Shown piece by piece: positions 51,064 to 58,050 of a stretch of 64,000 nucleotides of DNA. Origin of the DNA: Selenomonadales bacterium. GTDB lineage: Bacteria; Bacillota; Negativicutes; Sporomusales; UBA7701. The DNA lies in assembly GCA_029975165.1 (NCBI GenBank), contig JARKPR010000024.1, forward strand, positions 1-64,000, given 5' to 3'. The notes beneath the pieces were generated by a model, which was not told the DNA's origin, ran no database searches, and was given only the letters and a program-made list of their open reading frames with translations. How positions within the stretch are numbered: the first letter of the stretch is position 1; each line of letters starts with the position of its first letter. A program made the translations under genes and the position numbers.

Positions 51064-52779
51064 TTGCAGTTGTTCAAGAACCTGAGCATCGCCAAGAAGC
51101 TTTTCGTCCTGGTATTTGTAGCGGCCTTTTTCGTCGCCGCCGTCGCCGTTACCGGCTATTATTTCCTGATGCAGACGAATGCGGTGATGCAGGGCCTCGA
51201 CCAGAATGAGCTCAAGGCCGTAAAGTTGATCGGCGAGATGCAGGCCGACGTTAGGTCCGCCCAAGCCACGGCCACGGAATATCTGCTGATTGCCGACGCC
51301 GAACGCCGGGTGAAACTGCAGGCCGATCTGCATGCCCGCGCCGCTCTTATCGACCAGTCCCTCACCGCGCTCGGCGAGACCAACCTCAGCGAGGAGCAGC
51401 GCCGTAACCTCGATCTCCTCACAACGATGTTGGGCAGCTACCGGGGCAACCGGGACATGGCGCTGAAGCTGGCGGACGATAAGCGTCTCAGCGAGGCCGT
51501 CCTCATCTATACCCACCAGTCCATCCCCGTCCTGGACGGCATCAACCGCCAGCTGACGTTCATCGCCGAGGAGTTCGACACAAACGCCCGCGAGGCCTAT
51601 GCGCGGAGCTCGCAGGACGTGACGACCGCCAGTATGATGCTGACCGGCATCGGCCTGGCGGCGCTGGTGCTCGTCCTCGTGCTCGGCCTCGCGATCGCCC
51701 GCATGGTGGCCAATCCGCTCAAGCAGGTGGCCGCGACCGTGGCGGACGTGGCCGCAGGCAACCTGCAGGCCAGGAGGGTGGCTGTCGATTCCCGCGACGA
51801 GGCTGGGCAGGTTGCGGCAGCGATCAATACTATGACCGAGAATCTCCGCAGCCTTATCAGGCAGGTGGCCGGATCGGCGGAACAAGTGGCGGCCTCGAGC
51901 GAAGAGCTGAACGCCAGCGCCGACCAGGCGGCGACGACGGCCGGCCAGGTGGCCGGGGCGATCACCAGCGTCGCCAACAGCTCCGCCACGCAGTTAAAGG
52001 CGGTGGAGGAAAGCTCGGCAGCCGTCGAACAGATGTCGGCCACCGTCGCGCAGGTGAAGGCCAACGCCGGCGTCGTCGCCACCACTTCCGTCCAGGCCGC
52101 CGAAACGGCCGAACAGGGCGCGGCCCAGATTTCCTCGGCCGTAAAGCAGATCGCCAATATCGAGAAGACGGTCGCCGATTCGGCCGAGATCGTGCAGACG
52201 CTGGGCAACCGCTCCAAGGAGATCGGCCAGATCGTCGATACCATTTCGAACATCGCCGGCCAGACAAACCTCCTCGCCCTCAACGCCGCCATCGAGTCGG
52301 CGCGGGCCGGCGAGGCGGGCCGCGGCTTCGCGGTCGTGGCCGAAGAGGTGCGGAAGCTGGCTGAGCAGTCCCAGGACGCCTCCAAGCAGATCGGCGAGCT
52401 GATCGGCGCCATCCAGGCCGACACCGACCGGGCCGTAGCCGCCATGCTGCAGGGGACGCGGGAGGTCAAGGTCGGCAGCGAGGTTGTCAACAGCGCCGGC
52501 CAGGCGTTCGGGCAGATCCTGACCGCCGTCAACCAGGTTTCCTCCCAGGCGCGCGAGATGTCGCAGGCCATTGTTCAGATGGCGGCCGGCAGCGAGCGGA
52601 TCGTGGGGGCGATGAAGGAGATCGACGCGGCGAGCAAGGCAACCGCCGCCGAAACTCAGACGGTGTCGGCCTCCACCGAGGAGCAGTCGGCGACGATGGA
52701 GGAGATCGCTGCCTCGAGCCAGGGCCTGGCCAGGCTGGCCCAGGATTTGCAAGCGGCCGTGCACAGGTTTACCGTTTAG
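51064..52779 (+). CDS. methyl-accepting chemotaxis protein
   Basis: This 571-residue receptor has a membrane helix near residues 10-33, a four-helix ligand domain of about 150 residues, a second helix near 190-212, a HAMP domain and a signalling coiled coil. The hairpin tip has [20 protein letters not shown] and [20 protein letters not shown]. It relays an extracellular signal to CheA/CheW. TTG 51064 has GGAAGGAG 9 nt upstream; an ATG at 51010 lacks a site. Tandem 0A boxes lie upstream. Confidence 0.88.
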   Translation: MQLFKNLSIAKKLFVLVFVAAFFVAAVAVTGYYFLMQTNAVMQGLDQNELKAVKLIGEMQADVRSAQATATEYLLIADAERRVKLQADLHARAALIDQSLTALGETNLSEEQRRNLDLLTTMLGSYRGNRDMALKLADDKRLSEAVLIYTHQSIPVLDGINRQLTFIAEEFDTNAREAYARSSQDVTTASMMLTGIGLAALVLVLVLGLAIARMVANPLKQVAATVADVAAGNLQARRVAVDSRDEAGQVAAAINTMTENLRSLIRQVAGSAEQVAASSEELNASADQAATTAGQVAGAITSVANSSATQLKAVEESSAAVEQMSATVAQVKANAGVVATTSVQAAETAEQGAAQISSAVKQIANIEKTVADSAEIVQTLGNRSKEIGQIVDTISNIAGQTNLLALNAAIESARAGEAGRGFAVVAEEVRKLAEQSQDASKQIGELIGAIQADTDRAVAAMLQGTREVKVGSEVVNSAGQAFGQILTAVNQVSSQAREMSQAIVQMAAGSERIVGAMKEIDAASKATAAETQTVSASTEEQSATMEEIAASSQGLARLAQDLQAAVHRFTV

Positions 52780-52817
52780 AAAAATCATGCTAATATAGAT
52801 ATAGCGACAAATGGACC

Positions 52818-52850
52818 GAAGACCGCGACACCAGGCCGCGGTCTTCTTGT
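52818..52850 (+). terminator. intrinsic terminator
   Basis: A perfect 10-bp stem gaagaccgcg/cgcggtcttc with a 9-nt loop is followed by TTGTT. It ends the chemoreceptor gene. Confidence 0.75.
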
Positions 52851-52855
52851 TGGCG

Positions 52856-52987
52856 TTATTTCTCTTTGCTTTTGCCTTTATTGCCCGGCGACGAGGGACA
52901 CAATTCGGCGGCGAAATTCGCGAAGGCGTCGGGGCAGCTTTTGTTGGTGCTGCAATCGCAGCAGCCTGATTTGCTGAAATCAGCCAT
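52856..52987 (-). CDS. 43-residue Cys-rich protein
   Basis: An ATG at 52987 is preceded by GGGAGGTG 5 nt upstream and opens a 43-codon frame ending TAA. The peptide has CCDCSTNKSC and a later Cys (AAELC), then a Lys-rich tail. Five Cys in 22 residues suggest a metal-binding or redox mini-protein. No relative is recognised, but the ribosome site is strong. Confidence 0.6.
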   Translation of the reverse strand: MADFSKSGCCDCSTNKSCPDAFANFAAELCPSSPGNKGKSKEK

Positions 52988-53091
52988 GCGCTCACCTCCC
53001 TGAGCGTATTTTCCCCGCTAGCCGGCGGGCGATGAATGGCAATTTCAGGCGGCAAAAAAATAAGCGATTAACGGCGGAGGGGTGATTGGCG

Positions 53092-53331
53092 ATGGGTGCA
53101 GGGCCGGAAAGGCGGGTAGCGCCGGGCGTGTACCGCCACTACAAGGGCAACCGTTATCTGGTGCTGGGCGAGGCGACGCACAGCGAGACGCTGGAGCCGA
53201 TGGTCGTGTATCAGGCGCTGTATGGCGAACGCGGCCTGTGGGTGCGGCCGAAGGCGATGTTCTGCGAGAGCGTGGCCGTCGACGGCCGGGAGGTGCCGCG
53301 CTTCGCTTACGTCGGCGCAGGCTCGCCCTGA
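53092..53331 (+). CDS. DUF1653 family protein
   Basis: This 79-residue protein matches DUF1653 (GVYRHYKGNRYLVLGEATHS, VYQALYGERGLWVRPKAMF). The family is widespread and uncharacterised. ATG 53092 follows GGCGGAGGGG; a TTG two codons earlier is possible. Its 3' end overlaps the convergent FRG gene by 25 bp. Confidence 0.82.
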   Translation: MGAGPERRVAPGVYRHYKGNRYLVLGEATHSETLEPMVVYQALYGERGLWVRPKAMFCESVAVDGREVPRFAYVGAGSP

Positions 53332-54074
53332 CGTTTTTTGCCGGCTTTGCCGGCCGCGACCCGGCTGCGGCGCTCCAGGCCGTGTTCTTTGATGAGGTAC
53401 CTGGCCAGGCCGTCGATGTCGGGGAAGACGCTGTATTCGTTGAGGCCGGCGAGGTGGAGGAAGGTGCGGGCTTCGTCGACGGCGGCGGCCGGCAGGGGGA
53501 TGCGGGTTAGGCATTCGGGGGCGATGCTTTCGAGGGGTTTTTCGCTGGCGCCGTGGATGGTGAAGTGGCCTTTCTGGGCGAAGATGCGGGGGTTCTGCAT
53601 GGTGGGGAAAATGGCCAGCGGGTGCTGGAGCTTTTTGCCGAGGTAGAGCACCGTCTCGTGCTCGTGGTCGTATTCGACGGCGTCGGACTGGACGAGGAGG
53701 CCGTGGCCGCTGGCCTTTTGGTTGAGTTTGTCCGGCTCGAGGACCCAGACGCACGGCGCCTCCGGCCGGCCGGCGACGGCGAAGTAGAGGGCGACGGCGA
53801 AGGTGGTCGTCCAGTCGAGCAGGCGGGTGGGGATGCCGGCGTGGCGCATCTCGAACAGGACTTCGATGGGCTTTAGGGTCTGGGTGTTGACGAGCGGCTT
53901 GGCGAAGGCGAAGAAGTCGAAGAAGAGGTTGCATTCGGTGAAGCGTTTGCGCCGCACGCGGAACAGGCTGGGCAGCAGGGCGTGGCCCGCACTGGGACAG
54001 CCGCGGTAGAAGGGGTAGGGTACCCCCCTGGTCGCTGTGCGCACTTCTTCGAGAAAGTCCTGCCAGGCACTCAC
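53307..54074 (-). CDS. FRG-domain protein
   Basis: This 255-residue protein has the FRG pattern: FYRGCPSAGHALLPSLFR, then a helical part, then GIPTRLLDWTTTFAVALYFA. FRG proteins are uncharacterised and often found in mobile or defence-like regions. GTG 54074 with GCGGAGG 8 nt upstream is chosen; longer in-frame starts run into the intergenic region. It ends tail-to-tail inside the DUF1653 gene and is divergent from the first lysozyme cassette. Confidence 0.8.
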   Translation of the reverse strand: MSAWQDFLEEVRTATRGVPYPFYRGCPSAGHALLPSLFRVRRKRFTECNLFFDFFAFAKPLVNTQTLKPIEVLFEMRHAGIPTRLLDWTTTFAVALYFAVAGRPEAPCVWVLEPDKLNQKASGHGLLVQSDAVEYDHEHETVLYLGKKLQHPLAIFPTMQNPRIFAQKGHFTIHGASEKPLESIAPECLTRIPLPAAAVDEARTFLHLAGLNEYSVFPDIDGLARYLIKEHGLERRSRVAAGKAGKKRQGEPAPT

Positions 54075-54272
54075 GCCGATCACCTCCGCGTTATATTGTT
54101 TCCCGTTTTCGCCGGGGGAGAAGTATTTTCCTGTTAATACGACAGCGGGCGCGGCCAGCCGGGGGTGACGCTGAAAAATGTCTTGAAAAAAGGGCAGAAA
54201 TTTTTCGCAGTGGACTCTCAGTGACTTCTGGTGGACTAACCGGCAAAAAAGTGTGATATGATTATAGCGTGA

Positions 54273-54304
54273 GGAAGACCGCCACGGGCGGTCTTCCAAT
54301 TTTT
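54273..54304 (+). promoter_or_regulatory. hairpin in the leader of lysozyme 1
   Basis: An 11-bp stem ggaagaccgcc/ggcggtcttcc is followed by AATTTTTA and then the ribosome site of the lysozyme gene. It is terminator-like but lies before the gene, so it may attenuate expression or end transcription from upstream. Confidence 0.5.
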
Positions 54305-54336
54305 ATGCCGGAAACCGGCAGAGGAGGAATGTGTAA

Positions 54337-55506
54337 ATGTCGTCATGGTTTGAGGATGAGTACCGGCGGAGGATGAAGAAGATGGGGTACGAACCGACGA
54401 TGGACGGGATGGACGACCAGGACGTCAAGGACGCGCTGGAGGCGATGGACAGAAGGAACTCCCGGCAGCAGGAAGAATGGCAATACCCGCGCTACAAGCC
54501 GGTGGACCCCGGCCTGCAGGCCAGGATTCTGCGCATGTTCGGCCAGCCGTACGACCCTAAGTACATACGGGAGGAGGAAAAATACTACCTTAACGGCTGG
54601 GATAACGGCGACGATGACGACGACCCGCCGCAGGCGAAGCCGGCGCCGAATCTGTTCGCGCCGTCGCAGGGCAGGGAAAGGCAACCTGACAAACCGTGGA
54701 CGCTGAACTGGGGCAAAAATGGCAATATGTTCGGGGCAAAGCCGCCGACGCCGGGGTACCGTCCGGAGGGGAACGGTACGATGTTCCCTAGCCGGGGGGT
54801 GATGGAGAGACTGTTTAAGTATGGACCGGGCGGGAATGGCGCTGTGACCGGTTACCAATTGATGAGCGCGAGTACGGATGGCAGAGAGACCGGTAAGAAC
54901 ATCCCCGTGGAGCCGAAACTCCAAGCTCCTGGACCAAGACAAAATCCACCCGACACCAGGCTTCAAGATGAGTTTTGGCAAAGACAAAAAACTCCCCGGT
55001 CCATGATGCCTAGCGCCAAAGTAATCGACCTTATAGGGCAAATAGAAGGGTTCAGTGATGTTCCATATAAAGTCCATGAATACGACCCTTTAACGATAGG
55101 ATATGGGCATGTTATCCAACCCGGGGAAGACTTCAGCCGCGGAATAACAAAAGAGGAGGCTCGAACCCTTAAACTGAAGGACATGAAAGTGAAGGTAGAC
55201 GAGGTCAACGAATGGGCGAAGATGCATAACGTAAAACTTACTCAACAGCAATTCGATGCTCTGGTGTCTTTCCATTACAATACCGGCTTGATCTTTGAGA
55301 TGGAAAAACTCAGAGACCTGATAAAAAGCGGCACGGCGACACCGGACGAAATAAAGGTGGCGTTTGGAGAATATTATAAAAGCCGGGGCAAGCGGCTTTT
55401 CGGGCTATGGAAACGCCGCATGGACGAAGCCGATATGTTCTTGAACGGTGAATACGAACAAAAAAAACGGGAAATGCCCAAAGATATTGAATTCGACAAT
55501 ATCTAA
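54337..55506 (+). CDS. GH24 lysozyme with long N-terminal region (candidate effector)
   Basis: This 389-residue protein ends in a T4-type lysozyme domain (about 230-389): IEGFSDVPYKVHEYDPLTIG, LTQQQFDALVSFHYNTG and LWKRRMDEADMFLNGEY. It should cut peptidoglycan. The expected catalytic Asp/Cys after PYK is Val. Residues 1-225 are charged and Pro/Gly-rich with no signal peptide or holin nearby. By eye, the first 165 codons are GC-rich and the rest clearly AT-richer, suggesting a domain swap. GGAGGA precedes the ATG. A secreted protein gene follows. Confidence 0.85.
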   Translation: MSSWFEDEYRRRMKKMGYEPTMDGMDDQDVKDALEAMDRRNSRQQEEWQYPRYKPVDPGLQARILRMFGQPYDPKYIREEEKYYLNGWDNGDDDDDPPQAKPAPNLFAPSQGRERQPDKPWTLNWGKNGNMFGAKPPTPGYRPEGNGTMFPSRGVMERLFKYGPGGNGAVTGYQLMSASTDGRETGKNIPVEPKLQAPGPRQNPPDTRLQDEFWQRQKTPRSMMPSAKVIDLIGQIEGFSDVPYKVHEYDPLTIGYGHVIQPGEDFSRGITKEEARTLKLKDMKVKVDEVNEWAKMHNVKLTQQQFDALVSFHYNTGLIFEMEKLRDLIKSGTATPDEIKVAFGEYYKSRGKRLFGLWKRRMDEADMFLNGEYEQKKREMPKDIEFDNI

Positions 55507-55514
55507 TTACTGTG

Positions 55515-55563
55515 CAAAGGGGAAGCCCCTGTTTCGTTGATAGGGGCTTCCCCTTTGTATTTT
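55515..55563 (+). terminator. intrinsic terminator
   Basis: A perfect 16-bp stem (55515-55530 with 55542-55557) is followed by TATTTTC. It ends the lysozyme 1 gene. Confidence 0.88.
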
Positions 55564-55635
55564 CAAAACAATAATGTTAATATATGGGTAGAAGCTTATT
55601 TTATTGGACGTTAACAATTGAACAAGGTGATTAAG

Positions 55636-56160
55636 ATGAAAACATGGGTACTTATTGCGACCTTACTTTTAGTTAGTTCGATGACCATAGCTGATTCGGT
55701 AATTAGCCATTCCAATACTTCTTATACTGTCAATGCTAATGCAGCGGCGGAAAAGGAACTACTACAACCCCTAAATCTTGCGGAGATATCTTTCTTCGGG
55801 GTATGGAACGTAGATAAGGTGGCCGGCTATGGCCGCGTCTCCGTCGAAGATGAGATAGCCCGCCAGAGATTAGGGGAAAAAGTTTCGTTCGGACCAGAAG
55901 GCGCCGTTATCTGCAATAGACAGATCAAACCGGTATATTATTATAAGTTACGCATTTCGAAAGACGACTTTTTTAAATACACTTGGACAGACGCTGAAAA
56001 ACTCGGCATTGAAGGCCCGGTAGTCGAGTATATTATACTGAGTCGAAGCTCTCATCTTCACATGGCTAACTGGCGTGGCGAGTATCGTTTTGTTCTCAAA
56101 AGCGAAAATAGTATTTTAATCAATTGCGAAAATGTATGGTTTGAATTGGTTCGCCAATAA
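55636..56160 (+). CDS. secreted protein, candidate immunity partner of lysozyme 1
   Basis: This 174-residue protein has a signal peptide (MKTWVLIATLLLVSSMTIAD) and a mature domain with many alternating strands (FFGVWNVDKVAGYGRVSVED, YRFVLKSENSILINC) that looks like a small beta-barrel. I cannot name the family. The gene is AT-rich compared with its surroundings. ATG 55636 follows AAGGTGA; a TTG at 55618 is weaker. By position it mirrors the LprI-like gene after lysozyme 2, so it may protect the periplasm from lysozyme 1. Confidence 0.65.
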   Translation: MKTWVLIATLLLVSSMTIADSVISHSNTSYTVNANAAAEKELLQPLNLAEISFFGVWNVDKVAGYGRVSVEDEIARQRLGEKVSFGPEGAVICNRQIKPVYYYKLRISKDDFFKYTWTDAEKLGIEGPVVEYIILSRSSHLHMANWRGEYRFVLKSENSILINCENVWFELVRQ

Positions 56161-56183
56161 CCATAACCACACCGAAAGAGGGG

Positions 56184-56216
56184 AAAAGCTCCCGGAGTAA
56201 TCCAGGAGCTTTTTGT
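56184..56216 (+). terminator. intrinsic terminator
   Basis: Stem aaaagctcc/ggagctttt is followed by TTGTGTTT. It ends the secreted protein gene. From here to 56402 there is only repeat-related sequence. Confidence 0.75.
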
Positions 56217-56267
56217 GTTTCGGACGTCTCCCTCTCCCCCGGCCGTTCCTAAAAGCTATGGACTGCC

Positions 56268-56391
56268 GGGACCGTTCAGAAGGTCCCAGATGCTAGGCGC
56301 ACCGGAGGCTGACACCGGAAGCGTACACGAAACGTACGCTGAGGATGGCAGCCGAGGAGCAACGCCGCAGATGGGCCTTATGGGCGGTCCC
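56268..56391 (+). repeat. ERIC-like imperfect palindrome, copy D (canonical)
   Basis: This 124-bp copy has paired ends GGGACCG/CGGTCCC and a core almost identical to copy B (GGCGCACCGGAGGCTGACAC, GCTGAGGATGGCAGCCGAGG). The 45 bp before it (cgttcctaaaagctatgg) and about 10 bp after it recur around copy E, so D and E are larger direct repeats that enclose the lysozyme 2 cassette. Confidence 0.8.
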
Positions 56392-56480
56392 CTTGTATAT
56401 GACTGAAAACTATTCCGACGCCGGCGGAACGCGAGGCGGCCGTCCACCGCATCATCGCCAGCCGCGGGGGCCGGGAACTG

Positions 56481-57245
56481 TTGAAACACTACAACGCTCT
56501 GAACATTAACGAAAACGATGCTGAGGCCGCCAGGATGAACGATGTGAAGTATGTCGTAAGTTCGCTGGGAAAGGTGCAGGATACGCCGGATGACAGCGGA
56601 GCCAGCCAGGATGCAATCGGGAAGATGAGCTACGGGCCGAGCGGGCACGACGCGGGAGTGCATATGAAAGGCGGAGACGGTGGGGCGCCGATAGGTAATG
56701 CGGCGCAAACGGAAGGGGCTAGCTCTGGTGCTATGGCGCCCAGCGAGAAACTTTTCGGTTTTCTAGCTAACTATGAGGGTGATCAAGGTCGTTATCGTCC
56801 AAAACCATACAAAGTAGGAGGCCGGGGAAATTGGACCATCGGCTTCGGCCATGAAATTAAACCGGGCGAGGATTTTAGCAACGGTTTAAGTGAAGAAGAA
56901 GCATGGAAGCTATTAAGAAAGGATGTAAAGGAACATACGGATGCGCTTAATCAGTGGGCGGCGGAAAATAATCTGAAACTGACGCAACAGCAATTCGATG
57001 CGCTAGTCAGCCTGCGCTTCAACTTGGGCAGCTTAGGTGTAGCTCCCAAGCTCATAAGTCACATCTTAAGCGGCAACGCAACACCGGAACAGATCAGGAA
57101 GGAATTTGAGGATATTATATCCGATGAGACTGGACGCCGAGAAGGACTTTGGCAGAGGCGAAGGGATGAGGCAGATATGTTTTTCAATAATGATTACCGC
57201 CGAAAGGAACTGCCGCCGCCCAAGGAACTATTCCCGGATTCTTGA
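56481..57245 (+). CDS. GH24 lysozyme 2 (candidate effector, N-terminus possibly lost)
   Basis: This protein of at least 254 residues ends in a GH24 domain (about 90-254): NYEGDQGRYRPKPYKVGG, WTIGFGHEIKPGEDFSNG, LTQQQFDALVSLRFNLG and LWQRRRDEADMFFNNDY. As in lysozyme 1, Val stands where Asp/Cys is expected. TTG 56481 is the first plausible start, but the frame stays open and protein-like (TPAEREAAVHRIIASRGG) back to 56403, right after repeat D, so the original start may have been displaced. The first part is GC-rich and the catalytic part AT-richer. Confidence 0.75.
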   Translation: MKHYNALNINENDAEAARMNDVKYVVSSLGKVQDTPDDSGASQDAIGKMSYGPSGHDAGVHMKGGDGGAPIGNAAQTEGASSGAMAPSEKLFGFLANYEGDQGRYRPKPYKVGGRGNWTIGFGHEIKPGEDFSNGLSEEEAWKLLRKDVKEHTDALNQWAAENNLKLTQQQFDALVSLRFNLGSLGVAPKLISHILSGNATPEQIRKEFEDIISDETGRREGLWQRRRDEADMFFNNDYRRKELPPPKELFPDS

Positions 57246-57267
57246 AGAGCTTTCACTAACGAAGCTT

Positions 57268-57302
57268 GGCCCTCAGTTTAACTGGGGGCCTTCATAATTT
57301 TT
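57268..57302 (+). terminator. intrinsic terminator
   Basis: A 10-bp stem ggccctcagt/actgggggcc with loop tta is followed by TTCATAATTTTTT. It ends lysozyme 2. Confidence 0.8.
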
Positions 57303-57371
57303 TGAACAGAAAGTTTGTGGTAAAATGTATATATGGCGTCAAGTTGCGCCTCCGTGAAAAAGGAGAGGTTT

Positions 57372-57869
57372 ATGAATAAGCTGATATTTTCCCTATTTTT
57401 TGTTCTGTGTCTTACCTTGCCGCCGGAAAGCATCGCCGAGGGATATGCCACATATGACATGTCGTCAAATACTAAAAAATTGCTGGACGCCAATCCCCTC
57501 GACAGGAATTATCAGCGCGACACGCGGAAGCCTGAATACCACACCACCTATGGTATGGCCGAGTTAACTGGAAAATACATCCAGCTATGGGACCGGGAAC
57601 TGAACGTCATCTACCAGAAGCTGCTGCTCAAGCTGAGCGACAAGGAAAAGGAACTGTTGGTCGATTCGCAGGTAGCATGGCTGCAACACCTTGAAAAAGA
57701 ACAAGAATTTGCGCAAAAGGCGTTGAGCAAAAATGCCGGAAGTTTCTCCATCGTGATGCATGGCAGCGTTTACCAGAGCAGACTTCGGGATCGAACACTG
57801 CAGTTGATGGCGTATTATTATCGGTTAGGAGGAGAGATAGAGTTCGAGTATAAGGGAGATACGGAATAG
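57372..57869 (+). CDS. LprI-type (DUF1311) secreted lysozyme inhibitor
   Basis: This 165-residue protein has a signal peptide (MNKLIFSLFFVLCLTLPPES) and the LprI N-terminal pattern WDRELNVIYQKLLLKL, LLVDSQVAWLQHLEKEQEF and a late Arg-rich helix. LprI of mycobacteria inhibits lysozyme, and related proteins are periplasmic. Its place right after a lysozyme gene suggests immunity. The Cys residues common in the family are missing from the mature part. AGGAGAGG precedes the ATG at 57372. Confidence 0.75.
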   Translation: MNKLIFSLFFVLCLTLPPESIAEGYATYDMSSNTKKLLDANPLDRNYQRDTRKPEYHTTYGMAELTGKYIQLWDRELNVIYQKLLLKLSDKEKELLVDSQVAWLQHLEKEQEFAQKALSKNAGSFSIVMHGSVYQSRLRDRTLQLMAYYYRLGGEIEFEYKGDTE

Positions 57870-57872
57870 ACA

Positions 57873-57907
57873 AAAAAAACTCCCGGATTGCTCCGGGAGT
57901 TTTTTTG
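57873..57907 (+). terminator. intrinsic terminator
   Basis: A perfect 10-bp stem aactcccgga/tccgggagtt with loop ttgc is followed by TTTTTTG. It ends the LprI-like gene. Confidence 0.88.
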
Positions 57908-57957
57908 TTGCGCACGTATCCCCTCTCCCCCACCGTTCCTAAAAGCTATGGATTGCC

Positions 57958-58032
57958 GGGACCGTTCATAAGTGCCCAGATGCCAGGCGCTCCGAGGAGC
58001 AACAACGCAGATGGGGCCTTATGGGCGGTCCC
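57958..58032 (+). repeat. ERIC-like repeat, copy E (internally deleted)
   Basis: The ends GGGACCG/CGGTCCC and the arms match copy D, but about 50 bp of the core, including the central hairpin, is missing. The flank ccgttcctaaaagctatgg is shared with copy D. It lies 18 bp from the stop of the convergent glycosyltransferase gene. Confidence 0.75.
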
Positions 58033-58050
58033 ATTGATATAATGCCGAGG

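Noticed and set aside
54337-58032. A prophage remnant carrying endolysins
   Set aside because: There are no holin, capsid, tail, terminase or integrase genes; the lysozymes have long N-terminal regions and secreted partners instead.
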